Part shown: positions 27,917-40,729 of the stretch, piece by piece
Numbering within the stretch: position 1 is the first letter of the stretch
Layout: each line of letters opens with the position of its first letter
Assembly: GCF_000429325.1 (NCBI RefSeq)
Contig: NZ_KE386885.1
Location: 95,100 to 150,179, forward strand
Origin: Fundidesulfovibrio putealis DSM 16056
GTDB taxonomy: Bacteria > Desulfobacterota > Desulfovibrionia > Desulfovibrionales > Desulfovibrionaceae
Direction: 5' to 3'
DNA length: 55,080 nt
Notes under the pieces: generated by a model
The model's input: the letters and a program-made list of their open reading frames with translations, nothing else
Told to the model about the DNA's origin: nothing
Database searches by the model: none
Translations under genes and position numbers: made by a program

Positions 27917-28030
27917 GGCCGGAGCTGGGAGTTGTCCCGTCCGCGCCATGGACGGCGGGCTCGAACCGATTTGAAGACGATTCGTCGCCCGCCGTCCATG
28001 GCGCGTCCGTTACACCTCCCACCCCCGGCC
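27917..28030 (+). repeat. Long two-tier hairpin element, copy 2
   Basis: Upper stem 27945-27960 pairs perfectly with 27987-28002; 26-nt apical loop 27961-27986 identical to copy 3. Lower stem 27917-27931 pairs with 28016-28030 with one or two mismatches. The internal loop keeps TGTCCCGTCC on the left and GCGTCCGTTACAC on the right, as in copy 3. Relative to copy 3 the upper stem has a compensated change (GGACGG/CCGTCC against GGGCGG/CCGCCC). It lies within a direct duplication of about 310 bp (about 27866-28178). Confidence 0.9.
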
Positions 28031-28131
28031 TGCGTAAACTGCGTTTTATCCTGAGGAAATCCGATTCAAATCAGGATCTTTTGACACAGTACATTCCGGC
28101 TGGCATCGTCGGGAGAGTCAATTTCAAGAAC

Positions 28132-28167
28132 AAGCCCTGAAGCGCGGTTTTGCGCGCTTCAGGGCTT
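28132..28167 (+). terminator. Terminator-like hairpin, copy 2
   Basis: AAGCCCTGAAGCGCG (28132-28146) pairs perfectly with 28153-28167 across a GTTTTG loop; TCTTGCG follows. It is 101 bp after the long hairpin, the same distance as in copy 3. Confidence 0.65.
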
Positions 28168-28449
28168 TCTTGCGAGATATCGAAACACATCGATTTGTTG
28201 CGGGAAGCGAGCTGAAGCCCCCGAAACCACAGGGCCGAGACCACCCATGAAATAAATCGAAAAAACAGACCACTTTCCTCTGGACAACCATCGAAGCCGA
28301 GCATATCTGGAAGACGTGTTCAGGCGACTGTTGATTCAACCTCGAACGGAGGGATGCCATTGAATCATGCTGAAACTGAAAAGTACATTCTCGGATTGGG
28401 CAAGTTAAGCTAAGAACACAAACTGTATTTTTACGGCTACGATGTCTTT

Positions 28450-28925
28450 TGTTGATGATGATTGGAATGTCTCTGGCAACAGCTACAGTTGACGACGACT
28501 TGATTGCCTTGAGTTACCGCTACGAAAGACCGAAATGCCTCAGACTATGTGCATGGCTACAGATGATTTGAACGCTTTCTGATCAGGCTACAGCTACTGA
28601 CGAGTTACGTTGCTTCTGGCTACAGTTACGAGCGATTGGAATGTCTCTGGCTACGGTTACTGCTACGAGTGACTTGAGTGCCTTTTGTTCAGTTTGCAGC
28701 TACTGACGATTTGAGTTGCCTCTGACCACAGTTACGAGCGATTGGAATGTCTCTGGCTACAGTTACTGCTACGAATGACTTGAGTGCCTTTTGTTCAGTT
28801 TGCAGCTACTGACGATTTGAGTTGCCTCTGGCTACAGTTACGAACGATTGGAATGTCTCTGGCTACGGTTACGGCTACAGATGATTTGACGTCTTTGGTT
28901 TGTGTTATGGCTGAGGACACTGCTA
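28450..28925. repeat. Degenerate minisatellite array
   Basis: About a dozen units of 30-40 bp. On the minus strand each starts GTAGC or GTAAC and ends near TCAAATCGTC, with CCAGAGGCA in the middle. A higher-order unit of exactly 106 bp repeats from 28630, 28736 and 28842; the first two full copies differ at about four positions. Units become more divergent towards 28450. Stops occur in all frames on the plus strand, so it is not a protein repeat. Confidence 0.85.
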
Positions 28926-28957
28926 CTTGAACTGTGACGATAGCCCGCATCGATACT

Positions 28958-28987
28958 GAGGCCCTCTCCGCCAACGGAGGGGGCCTC
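28958..28987 (+). terminator. Terminator-like hairpin after the minisatellite
   Basis: GAGGCCCTCTCCG pairs with CGGAGGGGGCCTC (one T-G wobble), CCAA loop, followed by TTCATTTGT. Confidence 0.6.
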
Positions 28988-29069
28988 TTCATTTGTACTG
29001 TTTCCCCCTGAGGACGGCGAATCCAAATACCGGCTGCTTGCTTCGCGTGGTATGCGGGAGGCTTGTGGT

Positions 29070-29183
29070 GGCCGGGGGTGGGAGCTGTCCCGTCCACGCC
29101 ATGGGCGGCGGGCTCGAACCGATTTGAAGACGATTCGTCGCCCGCCGCCCATGGCGCGTCCGTTACACCTCCCACCCCCGGCC
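29070..29183 (+). repeat. Long two-tier hairpin element, copy 3
   Basis: Lower stem 29070-29084 and 29169-29183 is a perfect 15-bp pair; upper stem 29098-29113 and 29140-29155 a perfect 16-bp pair; apical loop 29114-29139. Near-identical to copy 2 over about 310 bp (about 29031-29332), including the downstream AGGAAATCCGAT and CTTTTGACACAGT stretches. Confidence 0.9.
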
Positions 29184-29285
29184 CGCGTGAACTGCGCTTT
29201 ATCCTGAGGAAATCCGATCCAGATCAGGGTCTTTTGACACAGTGCATTCTGGCAGCCATCGCCGATAGCGTCGCAATCAAAAAAC

Positions 29286-29321
29286 AAGCTCTGAAGCGCG
29301 GCTTTGCGCGCTTCAGGGCTT
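29286..29321 (+). terminator. Terminator-like hairpin, copy 3
   Basis: AAGCTCTGAAGCGCG (29286-29300) with 29307-29321 across GCTTTG; the one base that differs from copy 2 in the arm still forms a T-G (U-G) pair. TCTTGCG follows. Confidence 0.65.
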
Positions 29322-29365
29322 TCTTGCGAGATATCTGAAACGTAACGGTGCTGCCCGCGAAGCGG

Positions 29366-29440
29366 ATGCAGGGTCCAGGGGGATCATCCCCCTGGCGGGA
29401 GAGTGCAGAGAGGGCGGAGCCCTCTTTGCCCGCCGGAGGC
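29366..29440 (-). repeat. Short hairpins 3' of metW
   Basis: Minus-strand sense after the metW stop: GAGCCTCCGGCGGGC, then GAGGGCTCCGCCCTC, then CCAGGGGGATGATCCCCCTGG written as arms CCAGGGGG/CCCCCTGG around ATGAT, then CCGCTTCGCGG. Same style as the modules after the glycosyltransferase and tsaB genes, reading in the direction of metW. Confidence 0.55.
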
Positions 29441-29442
29441 TC

Positions 29443-30042
29443 TTACTCTTTACTCAACAAAAAAATCCCATACGTGGCCCGCAGGTTGGGCAGCCAGCGC
29501 AGCACGAGACCTGATCGCGAGGCCGGATCGGTCTTGACGCCCACGGCTTCCAGGATGGTGATGCCGTAGCGGTTGCAGAAGCGTGTGAAGTCCTTGAAGG
29601 CGATGACGCGGATGTTGGGCGTGTCGTGCCAGTCGTAGGGGAGTTCCGGCGTGACGGGTGCCTGGCCCTGGAAGAACAGCTGGCAGCGGTTTCGCCAGTG
29701 GGCGAAGTTGGGGAAGCTGACCACGGCTTTTTTGCCCACGCGCAGGATCTGCTCCAGCACGGGCAGCGGTTCAGGCACCTGCTGGAGCGTCTGGGAGAGC
29801 ACCACGAAGTCGAAGGTCTTGTCGGGGTAGTCGCGCACTTCGCGGCTGAAGTCGCCTTGCAGCACGGATACGCCCCGGCTGATGGCGGACGCGGCCTTGG
29901 CCTCGTCCTGCTCCACGCCGAAGCCGCGCACCTGCTTGGCCTCGTGCAGGAACTCCAAAAGCTCCCCCTGGCCGCAGCCCAGGTCCAGCACGCGCGAGCC
30001 GGGGGTGATCCAGGAGGCGATGAGGTCCAGGTCGTAGCGCAT
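29443..30042 (-). CDS. metW: MetW-like methyltransferase-fold protein
   Basis: 199 aa. Rossmann methyltransferase motif RVLDLGCGQGELLEFL (about 18-33) and the MetW-typical FPNFAHWRNRCQLFFQGQAP and YGIFLLSKE end. MetW partners MetX in methionine synthesis, needed for full acyltransferase activity in some bacteria. ATG overlaps the metX TGA (TGATG). Confidence 0.93.
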   Translation of the reverse strand: MRYDLDLIASWITPGSRVLDLGCGQGELLEFLHEAKQVRGFGVEQDEAKAASAISRGVSVLQGDFSREVRDYPDKTFDFVVLSQTLQQVPEPLPVLEQILRVGKKAVVSFPNFAHWRNRCQLFFQGQAPVTPELPYDWHDTPNIRVIAFKDFTRFCNRYGITILEAVGVKTDPASRSGLVLRWLPNLRATYGIFLLSKE

Positions 30043-31223
30043 CAGAGGAGCCCTTTTTCCAGGTCGTGCCGGGTGCGTTCCAGATGCCCGGAGATGAGCC
30101 CGGCGAGGCGCGGGTTGTCCAGCAGGAAGGCGTCGTGCCCCCACTGGGCCTCGATCTCGCAGAAGCTGACGTCGCGGCCTGCGCGCTTGAGGCCCTGGAC
30201 CAGCTCGCGCGACTGGTAGGTGGGGTAGAGCCAGTCCGAGCTGAAGGAGACCACCAGAAAGCGTGTGCGCCCGTTGGAAAAGGTCTTGGCCAGGGAGCCG
30301 CCCCCGTGGGTGGCGGCAAGGTCGAAGTAGTCGGCGGCGCGGGTGATGTACAGAAACGAGTTGGCGTCGAAGCGCTCCACGAACTTTCGGCCCTGGTAGC
30401 GCAGGTAGGACTCCACCTGGAAGTCGGCCTCGAAGCTGAAGGAGAAGTCCGCGCGGTCCTGGAGGCCGCGCCCGAATTTGTGGCGCATGGCCTCGTCGGA
30501 GAGGTAGGTGATATGGCCGATCATGCGGGCCACGGCCAGGCCGTGCTCGGGTTTGTTCCCGGTGTAGTAGCTGCCCGCGTTGAAGTCGGGGTCGGCCAGG
30601 ATGGCCTGGCGGGCGACCTCGTGGAAGGCGATGTGCTGGGCGGAGTGCTTGGCGGCGGTGGCCAGGGCGATGGCGGAGACCACCATGTCCGGGAAGCGCG
30701 CGGCCCAGTCCAGCACCTGCATGCCGCCCATGGAGCCGCCGATCACCGCCAGGAGGCGCGTTATGCCCAGGTGCTCCAGCAGGGCCTTCTGGGCGCGCAC
30801 CATGTCGCCTATGGTGATCACCGGGAAATCCAGGCCGTAGGGCTGTCCGGTGGCCGGATCGGCGCAGGCCGGGCCGGTGGACCCCATGCAGCCGCCCAGC
30901 ACGTTGGAGCAGATGACGAAGTGCTTGTCGGTGTCGATGCCTTTGCCGGGTCCGATCATCACCTCCCACCAGCCGGGCTTTGGGTCGGCGTGGGAGGACA
31001 GGCCTGCCGCGTGGGCGTCGCCGGTGAGGGCGTGGCAGACCAGCACTGCGTTGGAGCCGTCTGGGGCCAGGGTGCCGTAGGTCTCGTAGGCCAGGGTCAC
31101 GGGGCCGATGGACGCGCCGGATTCCAGAGGGAAGGGTTCGTCCTGGGCGAAGGTGAACAACCTGGTGTGGGAGAGCCCCACACTGGTGGAATCAGGGGAG
31201 ATTTTAGCAGCGTATTCGCTCAT
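30042..31223 (-). CDS. metX: Homoserine O-acyltransferase (acetyltransferase type)
   Basis: 393 aa alpha/beta hydrolase-fold enzyme. CHALTGDAHA near residue 63, nucleophile in VIGGSMGGMQVL (about 160), and the Asp/His of the triad in FSSDWLYPTYQSREL and WGHDAFLL. MetX-fold proteins use acetyl- or succinyl-CoA; sequence alone does not settle which, acetyl is the default. Only three bases after the hybrid kinase stop, with AAAGG inside that gene's end, so expression appears coupled to the sensory genes upstream. No SAM riboswitch can fit there. Confidence 0.93.
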   Translation of the reverse strand: MSEYAAKISPDSTSVGLSHTRLFTFAQDEPFPLESGASIGPVTLAYETYGTLAPDGSNAVLVCHALTGDAHAAGLSSHADPKPGWWEVMIGPGKGIDTDKHFVICSNVLGGCMGSTGPACADPATGQPYGLDFPVITIGDMVRAQKALLEHLGITRLLAVIGGSMGGMQVLDWAARFPDMVVSAIALATAAKHSAQHIAFHEVARQAILADPDFNAGSYYTGNKPEHGLAVARMIGHITYLSDEAMRHKFGRGLQDRADFSFSFEADFQVESYLRYQGRKFVERFDANSFLYITRAADYFDLAATHGGGSLAKTFSNGRTRFLVVSFSSDWLYPTYQSRELVQGLKRAGRDVSFCEIEAQWGHDAFLLDNPRLAGLISGHLERTRHDLEKGLL

Positions 31224-31226
31224 GCG

Positions 31227-33767
<2,541 letters not shown>

Positions 33768-33793
33768 GAAACCGTCTCCTTACACGCCTTTGG

Positions 33794-36700
33794 TCACTTG
33801 ACCAGGGAACCGATCAGCATGACGCCGCTCAGCAGTCCAGCGTCGTCATAAAGCGCCTTTTCCGTCCACTCCAGCGCCACGGCGCGGCCTTTTTTGGCCA
33901 GAACCGCCCCGGCGCGAGGCCCGCTGGCCACGCCGCCCCTGGCGAGCAGTTCCAGGAAGCGGGCGCGTTCCTGCTCCCGCTGCTCCTTGGGAACGAAGGT
34001 GTCGAACCAGTTCCTGCCTTCCACGGACTTGCGCTCGCGCCCGAGCTCCTGGCAGGCCTTGTTGTTGGCAAAGCCCACGGTCTGGTCCGCCTCGATGGTC
34101 ACGATGACGTCCTCGCGCGCGTCCAGCGAGGTGCAGGCCTTGGCCACCTCCGCCGTGCGGGTGCGCACCAGCTCTTCCAGGCGGTTGCGGTGTTCCAGCA
34201 ACTCGCGCTCGTCGTTTATGCGCCGGGTGATGTCCTCGGAGAGCTTCAGCAGGTTCGCGACGACGCCCGAGTCGTCGGTGACGGGGACTATGGACGCCTG
34301 TTCCACGTAGATGGAACCGTCCTTCTTGCGGCTGGTCAGCTGGCCGCTCCAGGTCTTGCCGCCGCCCACCATCTTCCACATGCGCTTGAATTCGGCCTCG
34401 GACATGTCCCCGGAGCTGAGCGCCGAGAGGTTCTGCCCGGCGATCTCGTCCGGGGAGTAGCCCGTGTGCTGCGCGAAGCTGCGGTTCACGTACTCCACGC
34501 GGCCCTTGGCGTCGGTGAGAGCCACCATGGACGGGCTTACCTCCACCGCCTTGGAGAGCTTGCGCACCCTGGCCTCAGTCTTCTTGATCTCGGTGACGTC
34601 CACGAAGGTGATCACCACGCCCTTCACCACATTGTCCACGGTGACGTAGGGCAGCATGCGCATGAGCAGTACGCAGCCCGTGTTGGAGACCACCTCCCGC
34701 TGGAGTGGGGCCAGATGATCGAGGACATGCCTGGCGTCGTCCACCAGGTGCTCGTATTTTATGTTGAGCGAGATGTGGGCGATGGGCCTGCCGATGTCGA
34801 AATCCATGAGGTTGATCTCTTCGCGGATGGCCGGGGTGAACTTGCGCACGCAGAGGTCGCGGTCCAGGAAGATCACCCCGATGTTCGTCGAGGAGAGCAG
34901 GTTGTTCATGTCGTTGTTTAAGTCGGTCAGCTCGGAAATCTTGGACTGGTACTCGGCGTTGACCGTGATGAGCTCCTCGTTGACGGACTGGAGCTCCTCA
35001 TTGGTGGACTGGAGCTCCTCGTTGGCCGAGAGCATCTCCTCGTTGGTGGCCTGGAGCTCCTCGTTGGTGGTCTCCACCTCTTCGATGGTGGCATGGAGGT
35101 TCTCACGGGTGTATTGCAACTCGTTTTCCAGGTCTCCGATGCGCTGGCGGGCCTTGACGTCCAGGTCAAACGGCTCGCCCGGGCGCACGCCCGCGCACTC
35201 TTCCTGCACCTCCTTGAAGACGGCCGCCGCCAGCTTTTCGCCGGAGCGGTCGTCGTGGTAGGGCAGGATGCACAGGTCGATGCGGAAGCCCTCGCTGCCG
35301 TCCTTGAGGTGGATGTCCTTGTAGATGGTCTGCTTGTTGTCGCGAAGCGCCTTGTTGATGCCGGTCTCCAGGGCGATGGCCAGGTCCTTTCGGACAAGAC
35401 TCGAGACGTTCAGGCTGGTCTTGCCGGTGCGCAGCCCCACGAAGCGGGATACGTCTCCCCGGATGTGCATCACCTCGTAGTCCTGGTTGATGATGAGCGT
35501 GGGCGGCACGTAGCGGTCCAGCAGATCTTCCAGGATGCCCGAGATGGCACGCTCGAACGGGGACTCCACGCTTGCCGCCCCGGCGCGCCCCAGCATCTTC
35601 AGGGGGGACTTCTTGCGCACGGTGGTGATGCTGAAGCCTTCGGCAGGCAGGGGCAGGTGCTTGCCCCGGCAGCGGTAGAGCTTCCACTTGGTGTCGAAGG
35701 GCGAGAACAGGTTCGTGAAGGAGCCCACCGTCTCCGAGGAGCCCAGCAGCATGAACCCGCCCTCGTTCAGGGCGAAGTTGAAGAAAGCCATCGCCTTCTG
35801 CTGCAACACCGGCTGGAGGTAGATCAGCATATTGCGGCAGGAGAGCAGGTCGATCTTGTTGAACGGGGGGTCCTTGACGATGTTCTGCAGGGCGAAGATG
35901 ACCATCTCCCGGATGGCCTTGACCACCCGGTACTTGTCGCCGGATTTTATGAAGTAGTTGCGGAAACGCTCCTGGGTGAGGTCCGCGACGATGTTCTCCG
36001 GGTACATGCCGTTGGAGGCGAACTCCAGGGCGTCCTTGTCGATGTCCGTGGCGAAGATCTTCACGTCGCGGAAGTCGCCCGTCTCGTCCATGTACTCCCG
36101 GAAGAGCATGGCCATGGTGTAGGCCTCCTCGCCCGTGGAGCAGCCGCACACCCAGGCCCGTATCGGCCCGGGCCTGCTCTTGAAGATCTCCGGGAGCGCC
36201 TTGCGCTTGATGAGCTCGAAGGCCTCGGGGTCGCGGAAAAAACGGGTGACGCCGATCAACAGGTCCTTGTACAGGACGCTGGTCTCGTCGGGGTTGGCGT
36301 AGAGATATTTGACGTAGTCTTCCAGGCTCTCCAGCTGATTGATGGACAGCCTGCGCTCGATGCGCCTGAGCACCGTGGACTGCTTGTAAAAGGTGAAGTC
36401 CACGCCGGAATGGCTTTTGAGCAACGTGTAGATGCGCGAAAGCCTGCCTTCCTCGCCCGGTTCCTTGGCCTTGGCTTCGCGCTCGCCCCGGGCGAAGGGG
36501 TGGCGTGCGTACTTGAGCAGCTCGCCCGGCATCTGCTCCGGGGGCAGGATGTAGTCGGCCAGGCCCGTGCCGATGGCGTTTCGCGGCATGCCGTCGAACT
36601 TGGAGGACGACGGGTCCTGCACCATGATCACGCCGCCCTCTTCCTTGATGGCCCGAAGCCCCCGGCTTCCGTCGGAGCCCGTGCCCGAAAGGATGACGCC

Positions 36701-37147
36701 TATGGCCCGCTCCGCGTTGTCCTCCGCGAGCGAGTTGAAGAAAATGTCGATGGGAAAGGTCGGCACAGGCCGGTCGGCCTTGTCCGCCAGATGCAGCCGC
36801 CCCTGGTGGACGGTCATGATCTTCTTGGGAGGGATCAGGTAGACGTTGTCGGCCTCCAGGGCCATGCCCTCCTCGGCCTGATGCACGATCATCTTGGTGT
36901 GGCGAGACAGCAGCTCCACCATGAGCGACTTATGATCCGGGGAAAGATGCTGCACGATGACCAGCGCCATGCCGGAATCCGACGGCATGGCATTGAAGAA
37001 GCGCTCGAGGGCCTCGAACCCCCCGGCGGACGCCCCGATGCCCACGACGTATGCCGGCCTGGACGCCTCCGGCTGAAACGGAGCGTCCCCGGCCGTCTCC
37101 TGAACCGCCGCTTTCTCGCCCTCGCCTTTCTTTTGCGACTTGGCCAT
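33794..37147 (-). CDS. CheB-CheR-PAS fusion protein
   Basis: 1117 aa. Residues 30-215: CheB methylesterase with the catalytic Ser40 (GIGASAGG), His67 (VQHLSPDH) and Asp159 (GTGSDGSRG), without its receiver domain. Residues 220-500: CheR methyltransferase with CGCSTGEEAYTMAMLF and LLSCRNMLIYL. Residues about 665-740 are a heptad coiled coil (NEELQATNEEMLSANEEL). Then three PAS-like segments to the end (around 745-860, 865-990, 995-1115). There is no kinase transmitter; the gene 26 bp downstream supplies one. Fusions of this type are associated with non-chemotactic or alternative sensory circuits. Confidence 0.92.
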   Translation of the reverse strand: MAKSQKKGEGEKAAVQETAGDAPFQPEASRPAYVVGIGASAGGFEALERFFNAMPSDSGMALVIVQHLSPDHKSLMVELLSRHTKMIVHQAEEGMALEADNVYLIPPKKIMTVHQGRLHLADKADRPVPTFPIDIFFNSLAEDNAERAIGVILSGTGSDGSRGLRAIKEEGGVIMVQDPSSSKFDGMPRNAIGTGLADYILPPEQMPGELLKYARHPFARGEREAKAKEPGEEGRLSRIYTLLKSHSGVDFTFYKQSTVLRRIERRLSINQLESLEDYVKYLYANPDETSVLYKDLLIGVTRFFRDPEAFELIKRKALPEIFKSRPGPIRAWVCGCSTGEEAYTMAMLFREYMDETGDFRDVKIFATDIDKDALEFASNGMYPENIVADLTQERFRNYFIKSGDKYRVVKAIREMVIFALQNIVKDPPFNKIDLLSCRNMLIYLQPVLQQKAMAFFNFALNEGGFMLLGSSETVGSFTNLFSPFDTKWKLYRCRGKHLPLPAEGFSITTVRKKSPLKMLGRAGAASVESPFERAISGILEDLLDRYVPPTLIINQDYEVMHIRGDVSRFVGLRTGKTSLNVSSLVRKDLAIALETGINKALRDNKQTIYKDIHLKDGSEGFRIDLCILPYHDDRSGEKLAAAVFKEVQEECAGVRPGEPFDLDVKARQRIGDLENELQYTRENLHATIEEVETTNEELQATNEEMLSANEELQSTNEELQSVNEELITVNAEYQSKISELTDLNNDMNNLLSSTNIGVIFLDRDLCVRKFTPAIREEINLMDFDIGRPIAHISLNIKYEHLVDDARHVLDHLAPLQREVVSNTGCVLLMRMLPYVTVDNVVKGVVITFVDVTEIKKTEARVRKLSKAVEVSPSMVALTDAKGRVEYVNRSFAQHTGYSPDEIAGQNLSALSSGDMSEAEFKRMWKMVGGGKTWSGQLTSRKKDGSIYVEQASIVPVTDDSGVVANLLKLSEDITRRINDERELLEHRNRLEELVRTRTAEVAKACTSLDAREDVIVTIEADQTVGFANNKACQELGRERKSVEGRNWFDTFVPKEQREQERARFLELLARGGVASGPRAGAVLAKKGRAVALEWTEKALYDDAGLLSGVMLIGSLVK

Positions 37148-37411
37148 GCGTCTTCATGCTCCTGCCGGGCTCCATGCAACCGGAGCCCCCCACCTAAGAT
37201 ATTGCACGCAACAAGGAATACATCTTCTTTTCATTTTTCGTAATAAACCTCAAGCCGCAATCCCTACCGATTTCATCGGCATAGCGGCGCCACAGCTGAA
37301 CGGCATACCATCCCCACGGTTTTCTGTCATGGCGTTTTCCGGGATGACATCAGCGCCCGGAGCGGCTATCCACCCTGCATCCCACCCAAGCACCGCTTCC
37401 AAGGAGCAACC

Positions 37412-39073
<1,662 letters not shown>

Positions 39074-39096
39074 CGCGGGATTCGGCAAGAGAACGC

Positions 39097-39120
39097 AAAG
39101 GGGAGCGCGAGCTCCCCTTT
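39097..39120 (+). terminator. Terminator of ilvD
   Basis: AAAGGGGAGC, GCGA loop, GCTCCCCTTT, followed by TTTTCG. Confidence 0.88.
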
Positions 39121-39222
39121 TTCGTTTGGGGAGCCTGGGGAATTTTGGAGCGATCACGCCGGAGAGTTGTTCAGAGGGGGCGGGAGAGCGGCAAGGGGTG
39201 GGGGAAAGTTGCGCTGGGAAAA

Positions 39223-39260
39223 GCCTCCGGCGGCCAAAGGGACAAGTCCCTTTGGAATCC
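39223..39260 (+). repeat. Short 3'-end hairpin repeat, copy B2
   Basis: Same GCCTCCGGCGGCCAAAGGG ... CCCTTTGGAATCC as B1, with a different loop (ACAAGT). Lies between ilvD and the convergent DUF488 gene, in the ilvD direction. Confidence 0.7.
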
Positions 39261-39356
39261 CCTATAATTATAGCGGATTTTGCACATTCTGACGAATTTT
39301 CCCGATCACGTCCGGGAGCGGAGGAAAGAACATATGAGGCCGCGAAAGCGGTCCCC

Positions 39357-39707
39357 TCACGCGCCTGCTATGAAGTCACGCAGCACCAGCGCATGATTAT
39401 GCTCCAGGTCTTTCGCGGCGAACAGAAGCGTGACGTTTCCGGCTGCGGCCTCGTCGCGCAGCCTCTCAAGCAGGTGGCCGACCTGCCGCGAGGCGAGTTC
39501 GTCCGCGTAGCGGCGTTTGAACTCGTCCCACTTGGCCGGCTCGTGCCCGAACCACTGGCGAAGCTCCGTGCTGGGGGACAGGTGCTTGTGCCAGCCGTCC
39601 AGGTTCAGCTCCAGCTTGCTCAGGCCGCGGGGCCAGAGCCGGTCCACCAGATAGCGCTTCCCGTCGTCCGGCGCGGGCGCGTCATAGACTCTTTTGATTC
39701 GCAGCAT
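39357..39707 (-). CDS. DUF488-family protein
   Basis: 116 aa. MLRIKRVYDAPAPDDGKRYLVDRLWPRGLSK is the family hallmark (shown in parts: RIKRVYD, GKRYLVDRLWPRG), followed by LSPSTELRQWFGH and a C-terminal VTLLFAAKDLEHNHALVL. Function unknown across the family. ATG at 39707 rather than 39746, because the conserved start matches. Confidence 0.88.
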   Translation of the reverse strand: MLRIKRVYDAPAPDDGKRYLVDRLWPRGLSKLELNLDGWHKHLSPSTELRQWFGHEPAKWDEFKRRYADELASRQVGHLLERLRDEAAAGNVTLLFAAKDLEHNHALVLRDFIAGA

Positions 39708-39823
39708 GGCTGCCCCTGCTGTGGAGTTCTCAAGGTATACGCCCATACACTGTATGAACTTAACCAGAGAAAATCATTGCTTTTGTTATTGAAAAACATT
39801 TCATGTTTTTCAATAACGCGCCG

Positions 39824-40414
39824 CTACCGGAACTTGAGCAGCAAGGACACCTTGGTGCCGCCATCGACGAAGGCCAGGTCCATCTGGAGCTTGGTCTTCT
39901 CGATGGAGTAGGTCTCCAGGGACTTCACCTTGATCTCGGTGAGTTCCTTCTTCTGTATCTTGAATTCCTTGCGGGCGTTGCCCAGCTTGAAGACGATCCG
40001 GTTGCCGCCGTTGTACCAGAAGTAATAGCTGCGCTGCTGGGTGAAGAAGTATTCGGGGGCCAGATCGATGACGTCGCGCTGGAGTTTCTTCTTGAAGGTC
40101 AGGTCCAGCCTGTAGATGTCCTGGGCCACGGCGGCGATGTTCTGCGCGGCCATGAAATAGCGGCCCGAGGATTCGGGCGTCTCGGTCTGGATGTCGGCGT
40201 AGCCGCCGTCCACCACAAAATCCAGGGACTTGGGCGAGGGGGCGGTCTCACCCTTGAAGAATTCCTGAAGGCTCTGGGCGTTCTGGTCGGGAGTCGTCGC
40301 GGCCTTGGGCGCGGCCTTCTGGGCGGCCAACGCCGTGCCGGACGCGGCCAGCGACAGAACAAGGCTCAAAGACACCATCGCGGCTAGGGAGAAAACGCGT
40401 AAGACGTATTTCAT
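39824..40414 (-). CDS. Hypothetical exported protein, 196 aa
   Basis: Starts MKYVLRVFSLAAMVSLSLVL, a clear Sec signal peptide with a cleavage site near TALAAQ (about residue 30). The mature part is beta-rich (SYYFWYNGGNRIVFKLGNARKEF, LQMDLAFVDGGTKVSLLLKFR). GTGAGG precedes the ATG. No family recognised. The in-frame sequence upstream to 40654 contains a repeat and is not coding. Confidence 0.8.
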   Translation of the reverse strand: MKYVLRVFSLAAMVSLSLVLSLAASGTALAAQKAAPKAATTPDQNAQSLQEFFKGETAPSPKSLDFVVDGGYADIQTETPESSGRYFMAAQNIAAVAQDIYRLDLTFKKKLQRDVIDLAPEYFFTQQRSYYFWYNGGNRIVFKLGNARKEFKIQKKELTEIKVKSLETYSIEKTKLQMDLAFVDGGTKVSLLLKFR

Positions 40415-40729
40415 GACGGGCCTCACGGGGACGCATTGGCCGTTTAGATAGGCCGATTCTGCCGGGGTGGCAATGCGGCTTGGCTCTTTGCACAACATGG
40501 GCCAGGACCATTGCGGCCTGCCTCCGGCAACGGCGTCACTGCCAGCCTTCACCGGCCATCGTCGAACGAACCGGGACATCCCGGCCCCATATGGGATTCC
40601 ACAAGGGCGAAGCCCTTTGGCCGCCGGAGGCTGTCTTTTACCATACGACAACAACCATCCCCAACATACCCCAACAACTCCGTCCCCTCCCGCGCCATCC
40701 TCCCTCCAAGCATTACTCCTGCTATCCGG
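40415..40729. other. Gap between exported protein and ABC transporter
   Basis: 315 bp with one inverted hairpin repeat (40594-40631) and otherwise nothing I can identify. Confidence 0.5.
40594..40631 (-). repeat. Short 3'-end hairpin repeat, copy B3 (inverted)
   Basis: Reverse complement of B1/B2 with a CTTCG loop and one arm change. It sits 3' of the ABC ATPase gene and reads in that gene's direction, as B1 and B2 do for their genes. Confidence 0.68.

Larger units (their letters stand above)
28190..29030. other. Gene-free stretch between the two duplicated modules
   Basis: No open frame with a ribosome binding site. From about 28190 to 28440 the sequence is unremarkable and lower in GC; then the minisatellite (28450-28925) and a terminator hairpin (28958-28987). 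A 126-aa minus-strand frame at 28795-29175 crosses repeats and hairpins and is not credible. A non-coding transcript ending at the terminator is possible but no promoter is clear. Confidence 0.5.

Noticed and set aside
28450-28925. CRISPR-like array
   Set aside because: Units are degenerate along their whole length, spacing varies from 30 to 40 bp, and there are no unique spacers between identical repeats; it is a minisatellite.
28795-29175. 126-aa minus-strand open frame
   Set aside because: It runs through minisatellite units, a terminator hairpin and the long hairpin copy 3; not a credible protein.
37148-37411. Branched-chain amino acid leader attenuator before ilvD
   Set aside because: No short frame rich in Ile, Val or Leu codons followed by alternative hairpins could be found.
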